The notes beneath the pieces are model-generated. The model saw nothing but the letters and a program-made list of their open reading frames with translations. It made no database searches and was not told the origin of the DNA. 64,000 bases of DNA. It comes from JANPCX01 sp050916095 (GTDB lineage Bacteria; Pseudomonadota; Gammaproteobacteria; Burkholderiales; Burkholderiaceae_C). The translations under genes were made by a program, and so were the position numbers. This document shows positions 48,389 through 56,995 of this stretch, in pieces. The DNA is taken from the NCBI GenBank assembly GCA_050916095.1, contig CP050901.1:3534001-3598000 (forward strand), in the 5' to 3' direction. Each line of letters begins with the position of its first letter. Position 1 is the stretch's first letter.

Positions 48389-48832
48389 TTAGGCCCTGAC
48401 GGTCAACGGAATTGTCACGGGCCCATCGTTCACCAAGTGGACCTGCATGTCAGCACCAAATTGCCCGGTTGCGACGGGTGAATGTTGGCTGCGGGCACCA
48501 GCCACCACTCGTTCATAGAGCAATTGCCCCAACACAGCCGGTGCCGCACCGGTAAAACTGGGGCGGTTGCCACTGCTCGCGTCCGCCGCCAAAGTGAACT
48601 GGCTGACGATGAGCAGCCCGCCCTGCACATCCACCACGCTTCGATTCATCTTGCCTTGTTCGTCATTGAAGATGCGCAGCTTTAGTAGTTTGGCAACCAA
48701 CTTGTCAGCGATGGACTCCGTATCCAAAGGCTCTGCACACACCAGAACCAGCAAGCCAGGGCCAATTTGACCAATGGTTTGGTTTTGCACCTCCACGCGG
48801 GCCTGTGCGACGCGCTGAATCAGCGCAATCAT
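48389..48832 (-). CDS. dtd: D-aminoacyl-tRNA deacylase
   Basis: A 147-residue enzyme that removes D-amino acids wrongly attached to tRNA. The two family motifs are visible: SQFTLAAD (residues ~77-84) and NDGPVTIPL near the C-terminus, the latter being the NxGP(V/F)T signature. It begins MIALIQRVAQARVEV, as is typical. Its start overlaps the tyrS stop by 4 nt (ATGA), so it is translated from the tyrS transcript, matching its role in correcting D-Tyr-tRNA. Confidence 0.95.
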   Translation of the reverse strand: MIALIQRVAQARVEVQNQTIGQIGPGLLVLVCAEPLDTESIADKLVAKLLKLRIFNDEQGKMNRSVVDVQGGLLIVSQFTLAADASSGNRPSFTGAAPAVLGQLLYERVVAGARSQHSPVATGQFGADMQVHLVNDGPVTIPLTVRA

Positions 48833-50070
48833 CAGGCCAGCACCACCCGCGCAAACTTGCGTTTGCCCACTTGAACCACGTAACTTCCCGCACCCAAACG
48901 CAGGCCACGGTCGCTGACCACCGCGCCATCAATACGCACCCCAGCGCCATCGACCAAACGTAGTGCTTCGCTGCTGGATGGCGCCAGGTTGGCTTGTTTG
49001 AGCACAGCGCCTATGCCCAGCGGCGCGCCGGTCAGGTGCACCTCGGGAATGTCGGTTGGAATGCCGCCCTGGGAGCGGTTGATGAAGTCTTGCTCCGCTG
49101 CATCAGCAGCAGCTTGGCTGTGAAAGCGCGTGGTGATTTCTTTGGCAAGCATCACCTTGGCGTCTTTGGGGTTACGCCCGAGCATGACCTCCGCTTTCAA
49201 TTCGGCTACGTCACCTTCACTGCGAAAACTCAGCAAGGGGAACCAGCGCCACATCAGGTCGTCGCTGATCGACAGCACCTTGGCAAACATGTCGTTGGGA
49301 GTTTCCGTGATGCCGATGGTATTGCCCTTGCTTTTGGACATTTTTTCCACACCGTCCAGGCCCTCTAACAAGGGCATGGTCAAGATGCACTGCGGCTCCT
49401 GCCCTTTTTCTTGTTGCAGATGGCGCCCCATCAGCAGGTTGAATTTTTGGTCGGTACCGCCCAATTCCAAGTCGCTTTTCAGGGCCACCGAGTCGTAGCC
49501 CTGCACCAAGGGGTACAAAAACTCGTGGACGGAGATGGAGGTGTTGCTGGCAAAACGCTTGGAGAAATCGTCGCGCTCCATCATGCGGGCCACGGTGTAC
49601 TGTGCGGCCAGCTGAATCATGCCGCGAGCACCGAGCGCATCGCACCATTCGCTGTTGTAGCGAACCTCGGCGCGATCGATGTCAAGCACCAAACTGATTT
49701 GATTGAAGTAGGTCTGGGCGTTGGCTTCGATTTGTTCGCGCGTGAGTGGCGGTCGGGTCGCGTTGCGCCCCGATGGGTCGCCAATCATGGAGGTGAAGTC
49801 GCCAATCAAAGGAATCACGGTGTGCCCCAAATCTTGCAACTGGCGCATTTTGTTGAACACCACCGTGTGGCCCAGGTGCAGGTCCGGCGCTGTGGGATCC
49901 ATGCCAAACTTGATGCGCAGCGGCACCCCAAGGGCTGCCGAGCGCGCAAGTTTGTTTTGCCACTCCGGCAGCGGAAGCAACTCTTCACAGCCACGTTGGG
50001 TGATGGCCAACGCTTGCTTGACCTCGTCGGTCAACGGGTAACTTTTTGATAGATCCGTGCTGGAAGTCAT
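48832..50070 (-). CDS. tyrS: tyrosine-tRNA ligase
   Basis: A 412-residue class I synthetase. The HIGH-type motif is DLHLGHTVV, the KMSKS loop is KMSKSKGNTIG, and a C-terminal S4-type RNA-binding domain (GVRIDGAVVSDRGLRLGAGSYVVQVGKR) is present. The start at 50070 (MTSSTDLSKSYP) is chosen because it follows the upstream noncoding bases; an extension to 50133 gives no family similarity. dtd overlaps its end. It is divergent from the M23 peptidase gene. Confidence 0.95.
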   Translation of the reverse strand: MTSSTDLSKSYPLTDEVKQALAITQRGCEELLPLPEWQNKLARSAALGVPLRIKFGMDPTAPDLHLGHTVVFNKMRQLQDLGHTVIPLIGDFTSMIGDPSGRNATRPPLTREQIEANAQTYFNQISLVLDIDRAEVRYNSEWCDALGARGMIQLAAQYTVARMMERDDFSKRFASNTSISVHEFLYPLVQGYDSVALKSDLELGGTDQKFNLLMGRHLQQEKGQEPQCILTMPLLEGLDGVEKMSKSKGNTIGITETPNDMFAKVLSISDDLMWRWFPLLSFRSEGDVAELKAEVMLGRNPKDAKVMLAKEITTRFHSQAAADAAEQDFINRSQGGIPTDIPEVHLTGAPLGIGAVLKQANLAPSSSEALRLVDGAGVRIDGAVVSDRGLRLGAGSYVVQVGKRKFARVVLA

Positions 50071-50328
50071 GTTTGTTTTTTTAATGTGAAATATGAAACC
50101 GGTTTCCTTGGTTGCACCCGGGCTATTGCGCATCGATCAAGAAACCTGGGCCGTTATACTCAGCCCTCGTTTTCGCTCAGGCATGACTTGGTTGTCATCG
50201 GGTTGTCATGCCAGCGAAGTCGGGATGGGGCTTGATTTTAGAGGCCCGATGCCGGCCACACTGCAATCCCTGCTTGGTGTTTCTTCACTAAGCTCGCTGA
50301 TCGGGCCGCCAAGCCCGCAAAAGAACTG

Positions 50329-51738
50329 ATGCGGTTGAATTCTTCTCACAGTGCCGACTCATCGGCCACTTTGCGCCCCAACCCCACACTGAGTGCATTC
50401 GGTCGTTGGGTGCATGATCATCCCCGCAGCGTCTCGACCGGTTTGATCGTGGTACTGCTTGGTTTTGCTGCGACGGCATTTGGTTTGGCGCCCATGGCGA
50501 CGGATGCGTCCGACATGCCTAGGCGTGTGGTGGCCCAAACCTTGCCATCACTGGACCTCAGCACTCAATTGGCGCAACTCGCCGACCAGGACTTGCAGTT
50601 GTTCCGCGGTGATGTGACGAGAGCCAGTGACACCGCAGACAGCCTGTTCAAACGACTGCAAGTGTCTGACCAAGACGCCGCAGCCTTCTTGCGCAGCGAT
50701 CCCACCGCTCGCAAGCTGCTCGCAGGACGCGGGGGCAAGATGGTGCAGGTGAGGACCGATGCGCAAGGCCGCCTGCAAGAACTGGTGGCACGTTACCCAG
50801 CCGAGCGCAGCGACCTTGTGGCAACACACTTCACCCGACTGTCGATTCGACCCGATGGTTTGGGCACTTTCACCAGCACATCCGAGACCATCGGCCTGTC
50901 CAGCCAGTGGCGCTTGGGCAGCGGCAGCATCCGTTCGTCCTTGTTTGCCGCGACCGATGCAGCCAACATTCCCGACCCCATCGCGGTGCAGATGGCGGAA
51001 ATTTTTTCTACCGACATCGACTTCCACCGCGAGCTGCGCAAAGGCGATGCGTTCAGCGTGGTCTATGAAATTCCCACCGCAGACGGTGAGCCGATCTCCT
51101 GGAACCAGGGCACAGGACGGGTACTGGCGGCTGAGTTCATCAACAAAGGCCGCAGTTACTCTGCCGTGTGGTACCAAGAAGGCAGTGCCAAAGGTGCTTA
51201 CTTCGATTTGAACGGCCAAAGCAAACAACGCAGTTTCTTGGCAAGCCCTATGGAGTTCTCGCGTGTCACGTCCGGTTTCGCCATGCGCCTGCACCCCATT
51301 TTGAAAACATGGCGTCAGCACAACGGCGTGGACTATGGTGCCCCCACGGGCACCCCCGTTCGCACCGTGGCCGACGGCGTCGTGGATTTCGCAGGTTGGC
51401 AGAACGGCTACGGTAACGTGGTGTCCATCAAACATGCTTCGGACAAATCAACGCTCTACGCTCACCTGAGTCGAATCGACGTGAAAGTAGGCCAGAAAGT
51501 GGGCCAGGGCGAACACATCGGTGCAGTCGGTGCCACGGGCTGGGCCACAGGGCCACACCTTCACTTCGAACTGAAAGTCAAAGGCGAGCATGTGGATCCG
51601 CTGATTTTGGCCAAGGGTGCAGAGGCATTAACCCTGTCAGGCGCAGCCCGCATACAGTTCCAACAACTGGCGCAAGCGTCCAAATCCAAACTGGAAACCG
51701 CTCAAACCTTGGGTGAAAACGGCTGGATCGCAGAATAG
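50329..51738 (+). CDS. M23-family peptidoglycan metallopeptidase
   Basis: A 469-residue protein with one N-terminal membrane helix or signal anchor (STGLIVVLLGFAATAFGLA, about residues 37-55), a central domain of the OapA/Csd3 type and a C-terminal LytM (M23) domain. Zinc-binding residues are seen in RQHNGVDYGAPTGTPV (H and D, about 331-335) and in HLHFEL near 410. It should act in the periplasm, cutting peptidoglycan crosslinks. anmK follows after 8 bp, so the two probably work together in wall turnover. Confidence 0.9.
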   Translation: MRLNSSHSADSSATLRPNPTLSAFGRWVHDHPRSVSTGLIVVLLGFAATAFGLAPMATDASDMPRRVVAQTLPSLDLSTQLAQLADQDLQLFRGDVTRASDTADSLFKRLQVSDQDAAAFLRSDPTARKLLAGRGGKMVQVRTDAQGRLQELVARYPAERSDLVATHFTRLSIRPDGLGTFTSTSETIGLSSQWRLGSGSIRSSLFAATDAANIPDPIAVQMAEIFSTDIDFHRELRKGDAFSVVYEIPTADGEPISWNQGTGRVLAAEFINKGRSYSAVWYQEGSAKGAYFDLNGQSKQRSFLASPMEFSRVTSGFAMRLHPILKTWRQHNGVDYGAPTGTPVRTVADGVVDFAGWQNGYGNVVSIKHASDKSTLYAHLSRIDVKVGQKVGQGEHIGAVGATGWATGPHLHFELKVKGEHVDPLILAKGAEALTLSGAARIQFQQLAQASKSKLETAQTLGENGWIAE

Positions 51739-51746
51739 ACCACTGC

Positions 51747-52946
51747 TTGAATCCGTCTGCAGCACGGTCCTCCGCAGACCCGCCAGAACAAGTGCAGGAG
51801 CTTTACGTCGGTCTGATGTCGGGCACTTCCATGGATGGCGTGGATTCCGTGTTGGTGCAGATTACCAGCCCGTCAGAGAAAGCTGGTACCGGAAGACCCT
51901 CCCACCTCACCGTCATCGGGCATATGCACTGCCCCTACGACGAGCCCTTGGTGGACGAACTGCTGTCGCTCAATGGTGCAGGGGCCAACGAGTTGCACCG
52001 TGCAGCCTTGGCCGCCAACGCTGTGTCCCAGGTTTATGCGCAGGCCGTCGACGGGTTACTGCGAGACACCGGCATCAAACCTGAGCGGATCACTGCTATC
52101 GCAAGCCATGGACAAACCGTGCGCCACCAACCCCGTCTTGCCGATGGCACGTTGGGCTACACGCTGCAACTGAATCAGCCGGCCTTGTTGGCCGAGTTGT
52201 GCGGCATCGACGTCATCGCCGACTTCCGCAGCCGTGACGTGGCGGCTGGCGGACAAGGCGCACCCCTGGTACCCGCCTTCCATCAAGCGCTCTTCGCAGA
52301 GCCCGGCGTAGACCGCGCCGTGCTGAACGTCGGAGGCATCAGCAACCTGAGTTTGCTCAAGCGCGACGGCACTTGTTTGGGCTTGGATTGCGGGCCTGGC
52401 AACGTGCTCATGGACCACTGGTGCAAAGAGCACACCGGTGCGCCTTACGATGACGCGGGTCAGTGGGCGGCACAGGGCCAGGTAAACCAAGCTTTGCTCG
52501 ATGTTTGTCTCGGCGACCCTTACTTTGCACAACCCGCACCAAAAAGCACGGGCCGCGACCTGTTCAACAACCATTGGCTGATCCACAAGCTGATGGCCGT
52601 GGGCCCTGTTGGGTCGCTCAAGGCAAGTGATGTGCAAGCGACCCTGCTGGCGCTCACAGCGCAGTCCATCATCCATGAATTGCAGCGCGCCATGCACGAT
52701 GTTCAATCCCTCTATGTTTGCGGCGGCGGCGCATACAACAAGGCGTTGATATCTGCCCTGACCCGAGCGCTTCCCAGCACCCGCGTGGATACGACCGCAG
52801 CGCTGGGGGTACCGCCAGAACAGGTCGAAGCAGCGGCTTTCGCCTGGCTGGCCTGGGCGCACAAACACCGGGTACCTGGGAATGTGCCGGCAGTGACCGG
52901 GGCGAAGGGTCCCCGCGTGCTGGGAGCGCTGTATCCGGCACGTTGA
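51747..52946 (+). CDS. anmK: anhydro-N-acetylmuramic acid kinase
   Basis: A 399-residue kinase of the AnmK family. It phosphorylates and opens 1,6-anhydro-N-acetylmuramic acid in peptidoglycan recycling. Conserved segments are YVGLMSGTSMDGVD, SHGQTVRHQP, DFRSRDVAAGGQGAPLVPAFH, NVGGISNLSLL and CGPGNVLMDHW. No ATG is available before the family start; TTG 51747 is used here, and GTG 51792 is possible. It is co-oriented with the M23 peptidase 8 bp upstream and ends before a strong terminator. Confidence 0.93.
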   Translation: MNPSAARSSADPPEQVQELYVGLMSGTSMDGVDSVLVQITSPSEKAGTGRPSHLTVIGHMHCPYDEPLVDELLSLNGAGANELHRAALAANAVSQVYAQAVDGLLRDTGIKPERITAIASHGQTVRHQPRLADGTLGYTLQLNQPALLAELCGIDVIADFRSRDVAAGGQGAPLVPAFHQALFAEPGVDRAVLNVGGISNLSLLKRDGTCLGLDCGPGNVLMDHWCKEHTGAPYDDAGQWAAQGQVNQALLDVCLGDPYFAQPAPKSTGRDLFNNHWLIHKLMAVGPVGSLKASDVQATLLALTAQSIIHELQRAMHDVQSLYVCGGGAYNKALISALTRALPSTRVDTTAALGVPPEQVEAAAFAWLAWAHKHRVPGNVPAVTGAKGPRVLGALYPAR

Positions 52947-52977
52947 TCACACACCGATGCCGCAAATACAAAGAACA

Positions 52978-52999
52978 AAGGCCACCTTGCGGTGGCCTT
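52978..52999. terminator. bidirectional terminator between anmK and erpA
   Basis: The stem AAGGCCACC/GGTGGCCTT with loop TTGC is flanked by T-rich sequence on both strands (TATTCATTTT on plus, TGTTCTTTG on minus). It can end transcription of anmK from the left and of erpA from the right. Confidence 0.87.
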
Positions 53000-53021
53000 A
53001 TTCATTTTGAAGCGCGAAGAC

Positions 53022-53402
53022 TCAGACGGAAAAACTTGAGCCACAACCACAGGTCGTGGTGGCGTTAGGGTTTTTGATGACGAACTGGGCACCTTGCAGA
53101 TCATCTTTGTAGTCGATCTCAGCGCCGGCCAGATACTGCAAACTCATCGCGTCGATCAGCAAAGTAACGCCGTTTTTGTTCATTTGGGTATCGTCTTCGT
53201 TGACGATTTCATCGAACGTGAAACCGTATTGAAAACCCGAGCACCCACCGCCCTGTACAAAAACCCGCAGCTTCAGATCTGGATTGCCCTCTTCATCAAC
53301 CAGCTCTTTGACTTTAGAGGCTGCGCTGTCGGTGAACACCAAGGGCACGGGTGGGGCAAGCTCAGTATTCGGTGTGGAGGTTTGTTCTGCAAGTGCGCTC
53401 AT
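53022..53402 (-). CDS. erpA: iron-sulfur cluster insertion protein ErpA
   Basis: A 126-residue A-type carrier. The three cluster-binding cysteines are C54 (GGGCSGFQYGF), C118 and C120 (TTCGCGSSFSV). ErpA delivers 4Fe-4S clusters to target enzymes such as those of isoprenoid synthesis. The N-terminal ~18 residues are variable and Pro/Glu-rich. It lies downstream of a bactofilin gene on the same strand and is followed by a bidirectional terminator. Confidence 0.94.
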   Translation of the reverse strand: MSALAEQTSTPNTELAPPVPLVFTDSAASKVKELVDEEGNPDLKLRVFVQGGGCSGFQYGFTFDEIVNEDDTQMNKNGVTLLIDAMSLQYLAGAEIDYKDDLQGAQFVIKNPNATTTCGCGSSFSV

Positions 53403-53449
53403 GGCATGTCCTTCAATTCAATGGTTCTACGATTCATTTCACGGTTCAC

Positions 53450-53848
53450 TCAAACATCAGCACCGGATGCGGCCAACTTCAGCACCGGGGCAGCATCAGA
53501 CTTCATTGGATGCACCTCACCATCGATGGAGGCACCTTGGTGCATTTCAAGAACTCCGTAGCTGATATTTCCGATAACTCGGGCTTTGGGCTGCAATTCC
53601 AACAGTTCGTCGGAATGCACGGGGCCCACCACCTCTCCGCTGATGATCACATGCCCGGCCATGACCTTGCCGGTAACGCGGGCATTCTCACTGATCACCA
53701 ATATGCTGGCGCCATCTCCAACAGCGGTCACATCGCCATTGACCTGGCCATCAATGCGCATGCCTTCTGAAAATTTCAGTTCGCCCTGGATCACTGTTCC
53801 TTCACCAATCAAAGTACGAATTGGCGGTTGTTTTTTCTTGTTGAACAT
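53450..53848 (-). CDS. bactofilin-family cytoskeletal protein
   Basis: A 132-residue protein with the central bactofilin (DUF583) beta-helix: TLIGEGTVIQGELKFSEGMRIDGQVNGDVTAV (given in part), then ENARVTGKVMAGHVIISGEVVGPVHSDELLELQPKARVIGNISYGVLEMHQGASIDGEV, a regular glycine-rich repeat. Short flanking tails are disordered. Bactofilins polymerise without nucleotide at the membrane and act in cell shape and polarity. It lies 47 bp upstream of erpA and 76 bp downstream of the coiled-coil membrane protein gene. Confidence 0.92.
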   Translation of the reverse strand: MFNKKKQPPIRTLIGEGTVIQGELKFSEGMRIDGQVNGDVTAVGDGASILVISENARVTGKVMAGHVIISGEVVGPVHSDELLELQPKARVIGNISYGVLEMHQGASIDGEVHPMKSDAAPVLKLAASGADV

Positions 53849-53924
53849 GTGTGCACCTTTGAGGTTGGCGGACTGACGGCTTCAGCGTCATTCCTGCGGG
53901 AATCAACAATATATGCGCAGCCTC

Positions 53925-54647
53925 TCAGAGTTTCGTGGCTTGAGTGGCCTTCACGGCACCCTGCGCGTCAAGCACCTTGACAGTCACACTTTTTACCACG
54001 GCAACGGCGGGAAACTCAATCATTCCCTCCAGTCGCAGGTATTGCTTGAGCACAAAATCCGCTCTATTCAGAGGGGGTACCCATGTCCAGGGTTTGCCGT
54101 CCAGCGTGCCCACGATTGTGAGTTCGTAACGCCCCTGAAATTCAGGCCATGTTTTTCCAAGCTGCATCAACAGCAGTTGAAACCGCAGTTGACCCGGCAC
54201 TTGGGGTTCAAGTTGCAGCCCTCTAACCGAGATCCCTTGGCTGTCTGACACGCTGGAATTCGCGGGCAACAGCCGTTCGAAAAATCCCAAATCAGCCTTC
54301 AAGGCCATGACCTCGGTTTGCGACGCTTTGAGTTGTTGCACCAAACTGTCGTAGGAGGCTTGATCAGTTTTCCATTTGCTTTCGGCCGTGTTCGCCGTGG
54401 AGACCGCAGCGTCACGCTCGGCCTTGAGATTCTCGGCTTGAGATCGAAGCTCCAGCAACTCCGCTTTGGCATTTCGATCCAAGCCCGCGATCTCCTTGCC
54501 GAATTCAAACGCCCACAAGGCCAATGCAGCGGAAAAACCGAGCATCAATGCGAGCATCGCCCAGCGCAACGGCCAAGGCATGTGGCTGCGCACGATCATC
54601 CGCGGTGCACTCACCGACAGTCGCCGTCGCAGTAGTTTCCAGCGCAT
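53925..54647 (-). CDS. coiled-coil inner-membrane protein, DUF6776-like
   Basis: A 240-residue protein. A basic N-terminus is followed by one membrane helix (PLRWAMLALMLGFSAALALWAFEFG, about residues 25-48), then a coiled coil of ~70 residues rich in Ala, Glu and Lys (NAKAELLELRSQAENLKAERDAAV...), and a C-terminal beta-rich domain (RFQLLLMQLGKTWPEFQGRYELTIVG...). It resembles the DUF6776 family as I recall it; the function is unknown. Its position upstream of bactofilin suggests an envelope role, perhaps as a membrane partner. Confidence 0.72.
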   Translation of the reverse strand: MRWKLLRRRLSVSAPRMIVRSHMPWPLRWAMLALMLGFSAALALWAFEFGKEIAGLDRNAKAELLELRSQAENLKAERDAAVSTANTAESKWKTDQASYDSLVQQLKASQTEVMALKADLGFFERLLPANSSVSDSQGISVRGLQLEPQVPGQLRFQLLLMQLGKTWPEFQGRYELTIVGTLDGKPWTWVPPLNRADFVLKQYLRLEGMIEFPAVAVVKSVTVKVLDAQGAVKATQATKL

Positions 54648-54673
54648 GGTGTAGGGAAAAGAACCTGCCGCTC

Positions 54674-54704
54674 AAACAAAACAGGCCGCAACAAAGCGGC
54701 CTGT
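54674..54704 (-). terminator. Rho-independent terminator after rpsI
   Basis: On the minus strand the stem ACAGGCCGC/GCGGCCTGT with loop TTTGTT is followed by TTTGTTT. It lies 38 bp after the rpsI stop and closes the rplM-rpsI operon. Confidence 0.88.
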
Positions 54705-54742
54705 CGTGATTTGCTCCAAGAGCTTCTTTCGAGCGCTGGAGA

Positions 54743-55135
54743 TTAGCGCTTGCTGAACTGCTTACGACGACGAGCGCCGTGGAAACCGACCTTTTTACGC
54801 TCGACTTCACGTGCATCGCGCGTGACAAAACCAGCGTGTTTCAGTGGCGGCTTCAGTGCCGCGTCGTAGTCGATCAAAGCACGTGTGATGCCATGACGAA
54901 CCGCACCCGCTTGGCCCGACTCACCACCGCCATGCACATTGACTTTGACATCAAATGCGGCTTCGTTGGAGGTCAGCATCAAAGGCTGCTTCACGACCAT
55001 GATCGAGGTTTGGCGACCAAAATACTGCTCAACGGGTTTGCCGTTGACGATGATTTGACCGGTACCTTTTTTGATGAACACACGTGCCACCGACGATTTG
55101 CGACGACCCGTTCCGTAATTCCAATTTCCAATCAT
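54743..55135 (-). CDS. rpsI: 30S ribosomal protein S9
   Basis: A 130-residue ribosomal protein. It begins MIGNWNYGTGRRKSSVARVF (ATG 55135; a GTG just upstream is not needed) and has the S9 hallmarks GTGQIIVNGKPVEQYFGR, NVHGGGESGQAGAVRHGITRAL and the C-terminal KKVGFHGARRRKQFSKR tail that reaches the P-site tRNA. It follows rplM by 9 bp and has a clear terminator. Confidence 0.97.
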   Translation of the reverse strand: MIGNWNYGTGRRKSSVARVFIKKGTGQIIVNGKPVEQYFGRQTSIMVVKQPLMLTSNEAAFDVKVNVHGGGESGQAGAVRHGITRALIDYDAALKPPLKHAGFVTRDAREVERKKVGFHGARRRKQFSKR

Positions 55136-55144
55136 CACGGTTCC

Positions 55145-55573
55145 TTAGATGTCCAGCACTTTGGGCTGCTGAGCCGTATGCGGATGCGAGGCACCGGCAT
55201 AAACCTTCAGCTTCTTGATCATGGCGTAACCCAGCGGACCCTTGGGGAGCATGCCTTTGACGGCCTTCTCAATCGCACGGGTAGGGTGCTTGGCTTGCAT
55301 GTCCTTGAACTTGGTGGCATGAATGCCGCCAGGATGGCCAGAGTGACGGTAGTACACCTTGTCATTGGCTTTGTTGCCAGTCACGCGGATTTTGTCGGAG
55401 TTGACGATGACGATGAAGTCGCCGGTGTCGACGTGAGGCGTGTAAATGGCTTTGTGTTTGCCGCGCAAGCGGAGGGCGACTTCACTGGCCACCCGTCCGA
55501 GAACCTTATCGGTCGCGTCAATCACAAACCACTCATGCGTCACTTCGGCCGGTTTGGCGCTGAAGGTTTTCAT
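55145..55573 (-). CDS. rplM: 50S ribosomal protein L13
   Basis: A 142-residue ribosomal protein from ATG 55573 (MKTFSAKPAEVTHEWFVIDA). Family blocks are LGRVASEVALRLRGKHKAIYTPHVDTGDF (in part), KVYYRHSGHPGGI and AVKGMLPKGPLGYAM. It is the first gene of the rplM-rpsI operon. The start codon has no good ribosome binding site, and a hairpin lies in the leader about 30 nt upstream, a hint of translational control. Confidence 0.97.
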   Translation of the reverse strand: MKTFSAKPAEVTHEWFVIDATDKVLGRVASEVALRLRGKHKAIYTPHVDTGDFIVIVNSDKIRVTGNKANDKVYYRHSGHPGGIHATKFKDMQAKHPTRAIEKAVKGMLPKGPLGYAMIKKLKVYAGASHPHTAQQPKVLDI

Positions 55574-55600
55574 GGTGTTTAGATCAGTTAATTTTGCCCA

Positions 55601-55733
55601 GTACCACTGCACCGCGCACGGTCGGTACCGCTTCTTTAGAATGGCGGCCTCTTAGGTGGCAACACGGTGGCGCAACAACTCAAGGCTGCTGCTACTCCCC
55701 CGAGCACTTCAGGGAGAACCGCAAATTATAGCA
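55601..55733 (-). promoter_or_regulatory. rplM promoter and structured leader
   Basis: On the minus strand an extended -10 box TGCTATAAT (55725-55733) would start transcription near 55718, leaving a leader of about 145 nt before rplM. No good -35 box is seen. The leader contains a hairpin at 55601-55628 (outer arms GGTAC/GTACC, inner ACCGTGCGCGGT) close to the start codon. The rest of the 373-bp gap to the GNAT gene holds no convincing gene. Confidence 0.6.
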
Positions 55734-55946
55734 GCTCACCACATGAAACCACCATTCCATGAGCATCACCGCAAAAAATCACGTTGCTGTGGCTCCCGCC
55801 CAAGCCCTCCAACGGCTCGCCCTTGTCAAACAAAAGCTCGCCGACGGAAATCAACCATTCGCCAAAGCACGCTCACAATAGAAATGCTCAACTAGGGTAA
55901 ACCCGATATCATGCGGTCACACAGGCTTCTGCCGGAGTGAAACCCC

Positions 55947-56789
55947 ATGGAAACAACAAGCCGCCAAGGCGGCCCGTCCGATTTGGTCGCTGAATTCGAG
56001 CCACTCGACAAGGGGCACCGCAACGCCCTGAGCCCACGGCCAGATGAAGGCTTCAATGCGCCGCCCAAAAAAGCAGCGCTCTACGAACGGTTATGGACCT
56101 GGGTGCCAATTAAAGCATTGGTGCCGCGTCATCGCGACCGCATTGCACAGCACCTGCTCAGCTTGCTACCCCATGACCTCTATTTGCGCTTTGGCTACAT
56201 CGCAAGCCCAGCTCAAGTTCGCAAGTATGTGGACCTGCTGGACTTTGAACGCGACGAGGTATTCGGTATTTTTAACCGACACCTGGCATTGATTGCCATG
56301 GCTCATCTGGCCTACCCGCCTTCCAGTGCAAGCCATGTGACGCATCGAATGGCGGAGTTCGGGGTTTCGGTGTTGCCGAGCCGACGCGGGCGAGGCTACG
56401 GAAGCCAGTTGTTTGACCACGCCGTCCTGCACGCCCGCAACCGGAATGTGGACGCGCTATTCATCCACGCGCTGTCCGAAAACGACGCCATGCTGAAGAT
56501 TGCCCGTCGTGCGGGTGCGGTGGTCAAGCGGCAGGCCAATGAGAGCGAAGCGTGGCTGGCAATTCCAGACGACAACTTGGCGTCACATCTGGAAGAAGCC
56601 CTGGTGGATCAGGCCGGGGAGCTGAACTATCAATTCAAGGCGCATGCCAAAAGCTTGGAGGATGTATGGGGGACGGCATTGGGTTTGGCTCAGACCGTTG
56701 ATCAAAACGACGACATCCCGGGCGAAGCGCAGGAGCCGGCCACCTGCCGGGTAGACGGCCTTCCTGGTTCATCCCAAACGAAACGCTAA
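55947..56789 (+). CDS. GNAT-family N-acetyltransferase
   Basis: A 280-residue protein. After a variable ~60-residue N-terminus comes a GNAT domain: FGIFNRHLALIAMAHLAY (beta strands), VSVLPSRRGRGYGSQLFDHAVLHA (the acetyl-CoA pyrophosphate loop R-x-x-G-x-G/A) and ENDAMLKIARRAGAVVKRQ. The C-terminal ~70 residues are acidic and lack a known domain. Substrate unknown. The gene stands alone, divergent from rplM. Confidence 0.85.
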   Translation: METTSRQGGPSDLVAEFEPLDKGHRNALSPRPDEGFNAPPKKAALYERLWTWVPIKALVPRHRDRIAQHLLSLLPHDLYLRFGYIASPAQVRKYVDLLDFERDEVFGIFNRHLALIAMAHLAYPPSSASHVTHRMAEFGVSVLPSRRGRGYGSQLFDHAVLHARNRNVDALFIHALSENDAMLKIARRAGAVVKRQANESEAWLAIPDDNLASHLEEALVDQAGELNYQFKAHAKSLEDVWGTALGLAQTVDQNDDIPGEAQEPATCRVDGLPGSSQTKR

Positions 56790-56995
56790 TCCCTCCCTCC
56801 CACGACCCAGATGTTCACCCACAACGCTGGCATCTACCACCTTGCTTAGGGGGATGTTTTATGGGGTCATGCAAAGTAACATGTTGTGACGCCGGGTGAG
56901 TTAATGTCTACATGCAAAGTTTGCGGTCACTGCGAAGCTGTGAGACATTCCATAACGCCTTTCATTTCCATCCCATTGCAGTACACCCCGCTCAG

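Noticed and set aside
48377..48400. Inverted repeat CAGGGC/GCCCTG at the dtd end as a terminator
   Set aside because: The stem is only six pairs with a long loop, overlaps the dtd stop codon and has no T-run.
50120..50165. TTGCGC and TATACT upstream of the M23 gene as a sigma-70 promoter
   Set aside because: The spacing between the two boxes is about 23 bp, too long for a standard promoter; the -10-like box alone is weak evidence.
55759..55881. A 40-codon plus-strand frame (MSITAKNHVAVAPAQALQRL...) between rplM and the GNAT gene
   Set aside because: The composition is protein-like, but there is no ribosome binding site, the frame overlaps the upstream part of the rplM promoter, and no family was recognised.
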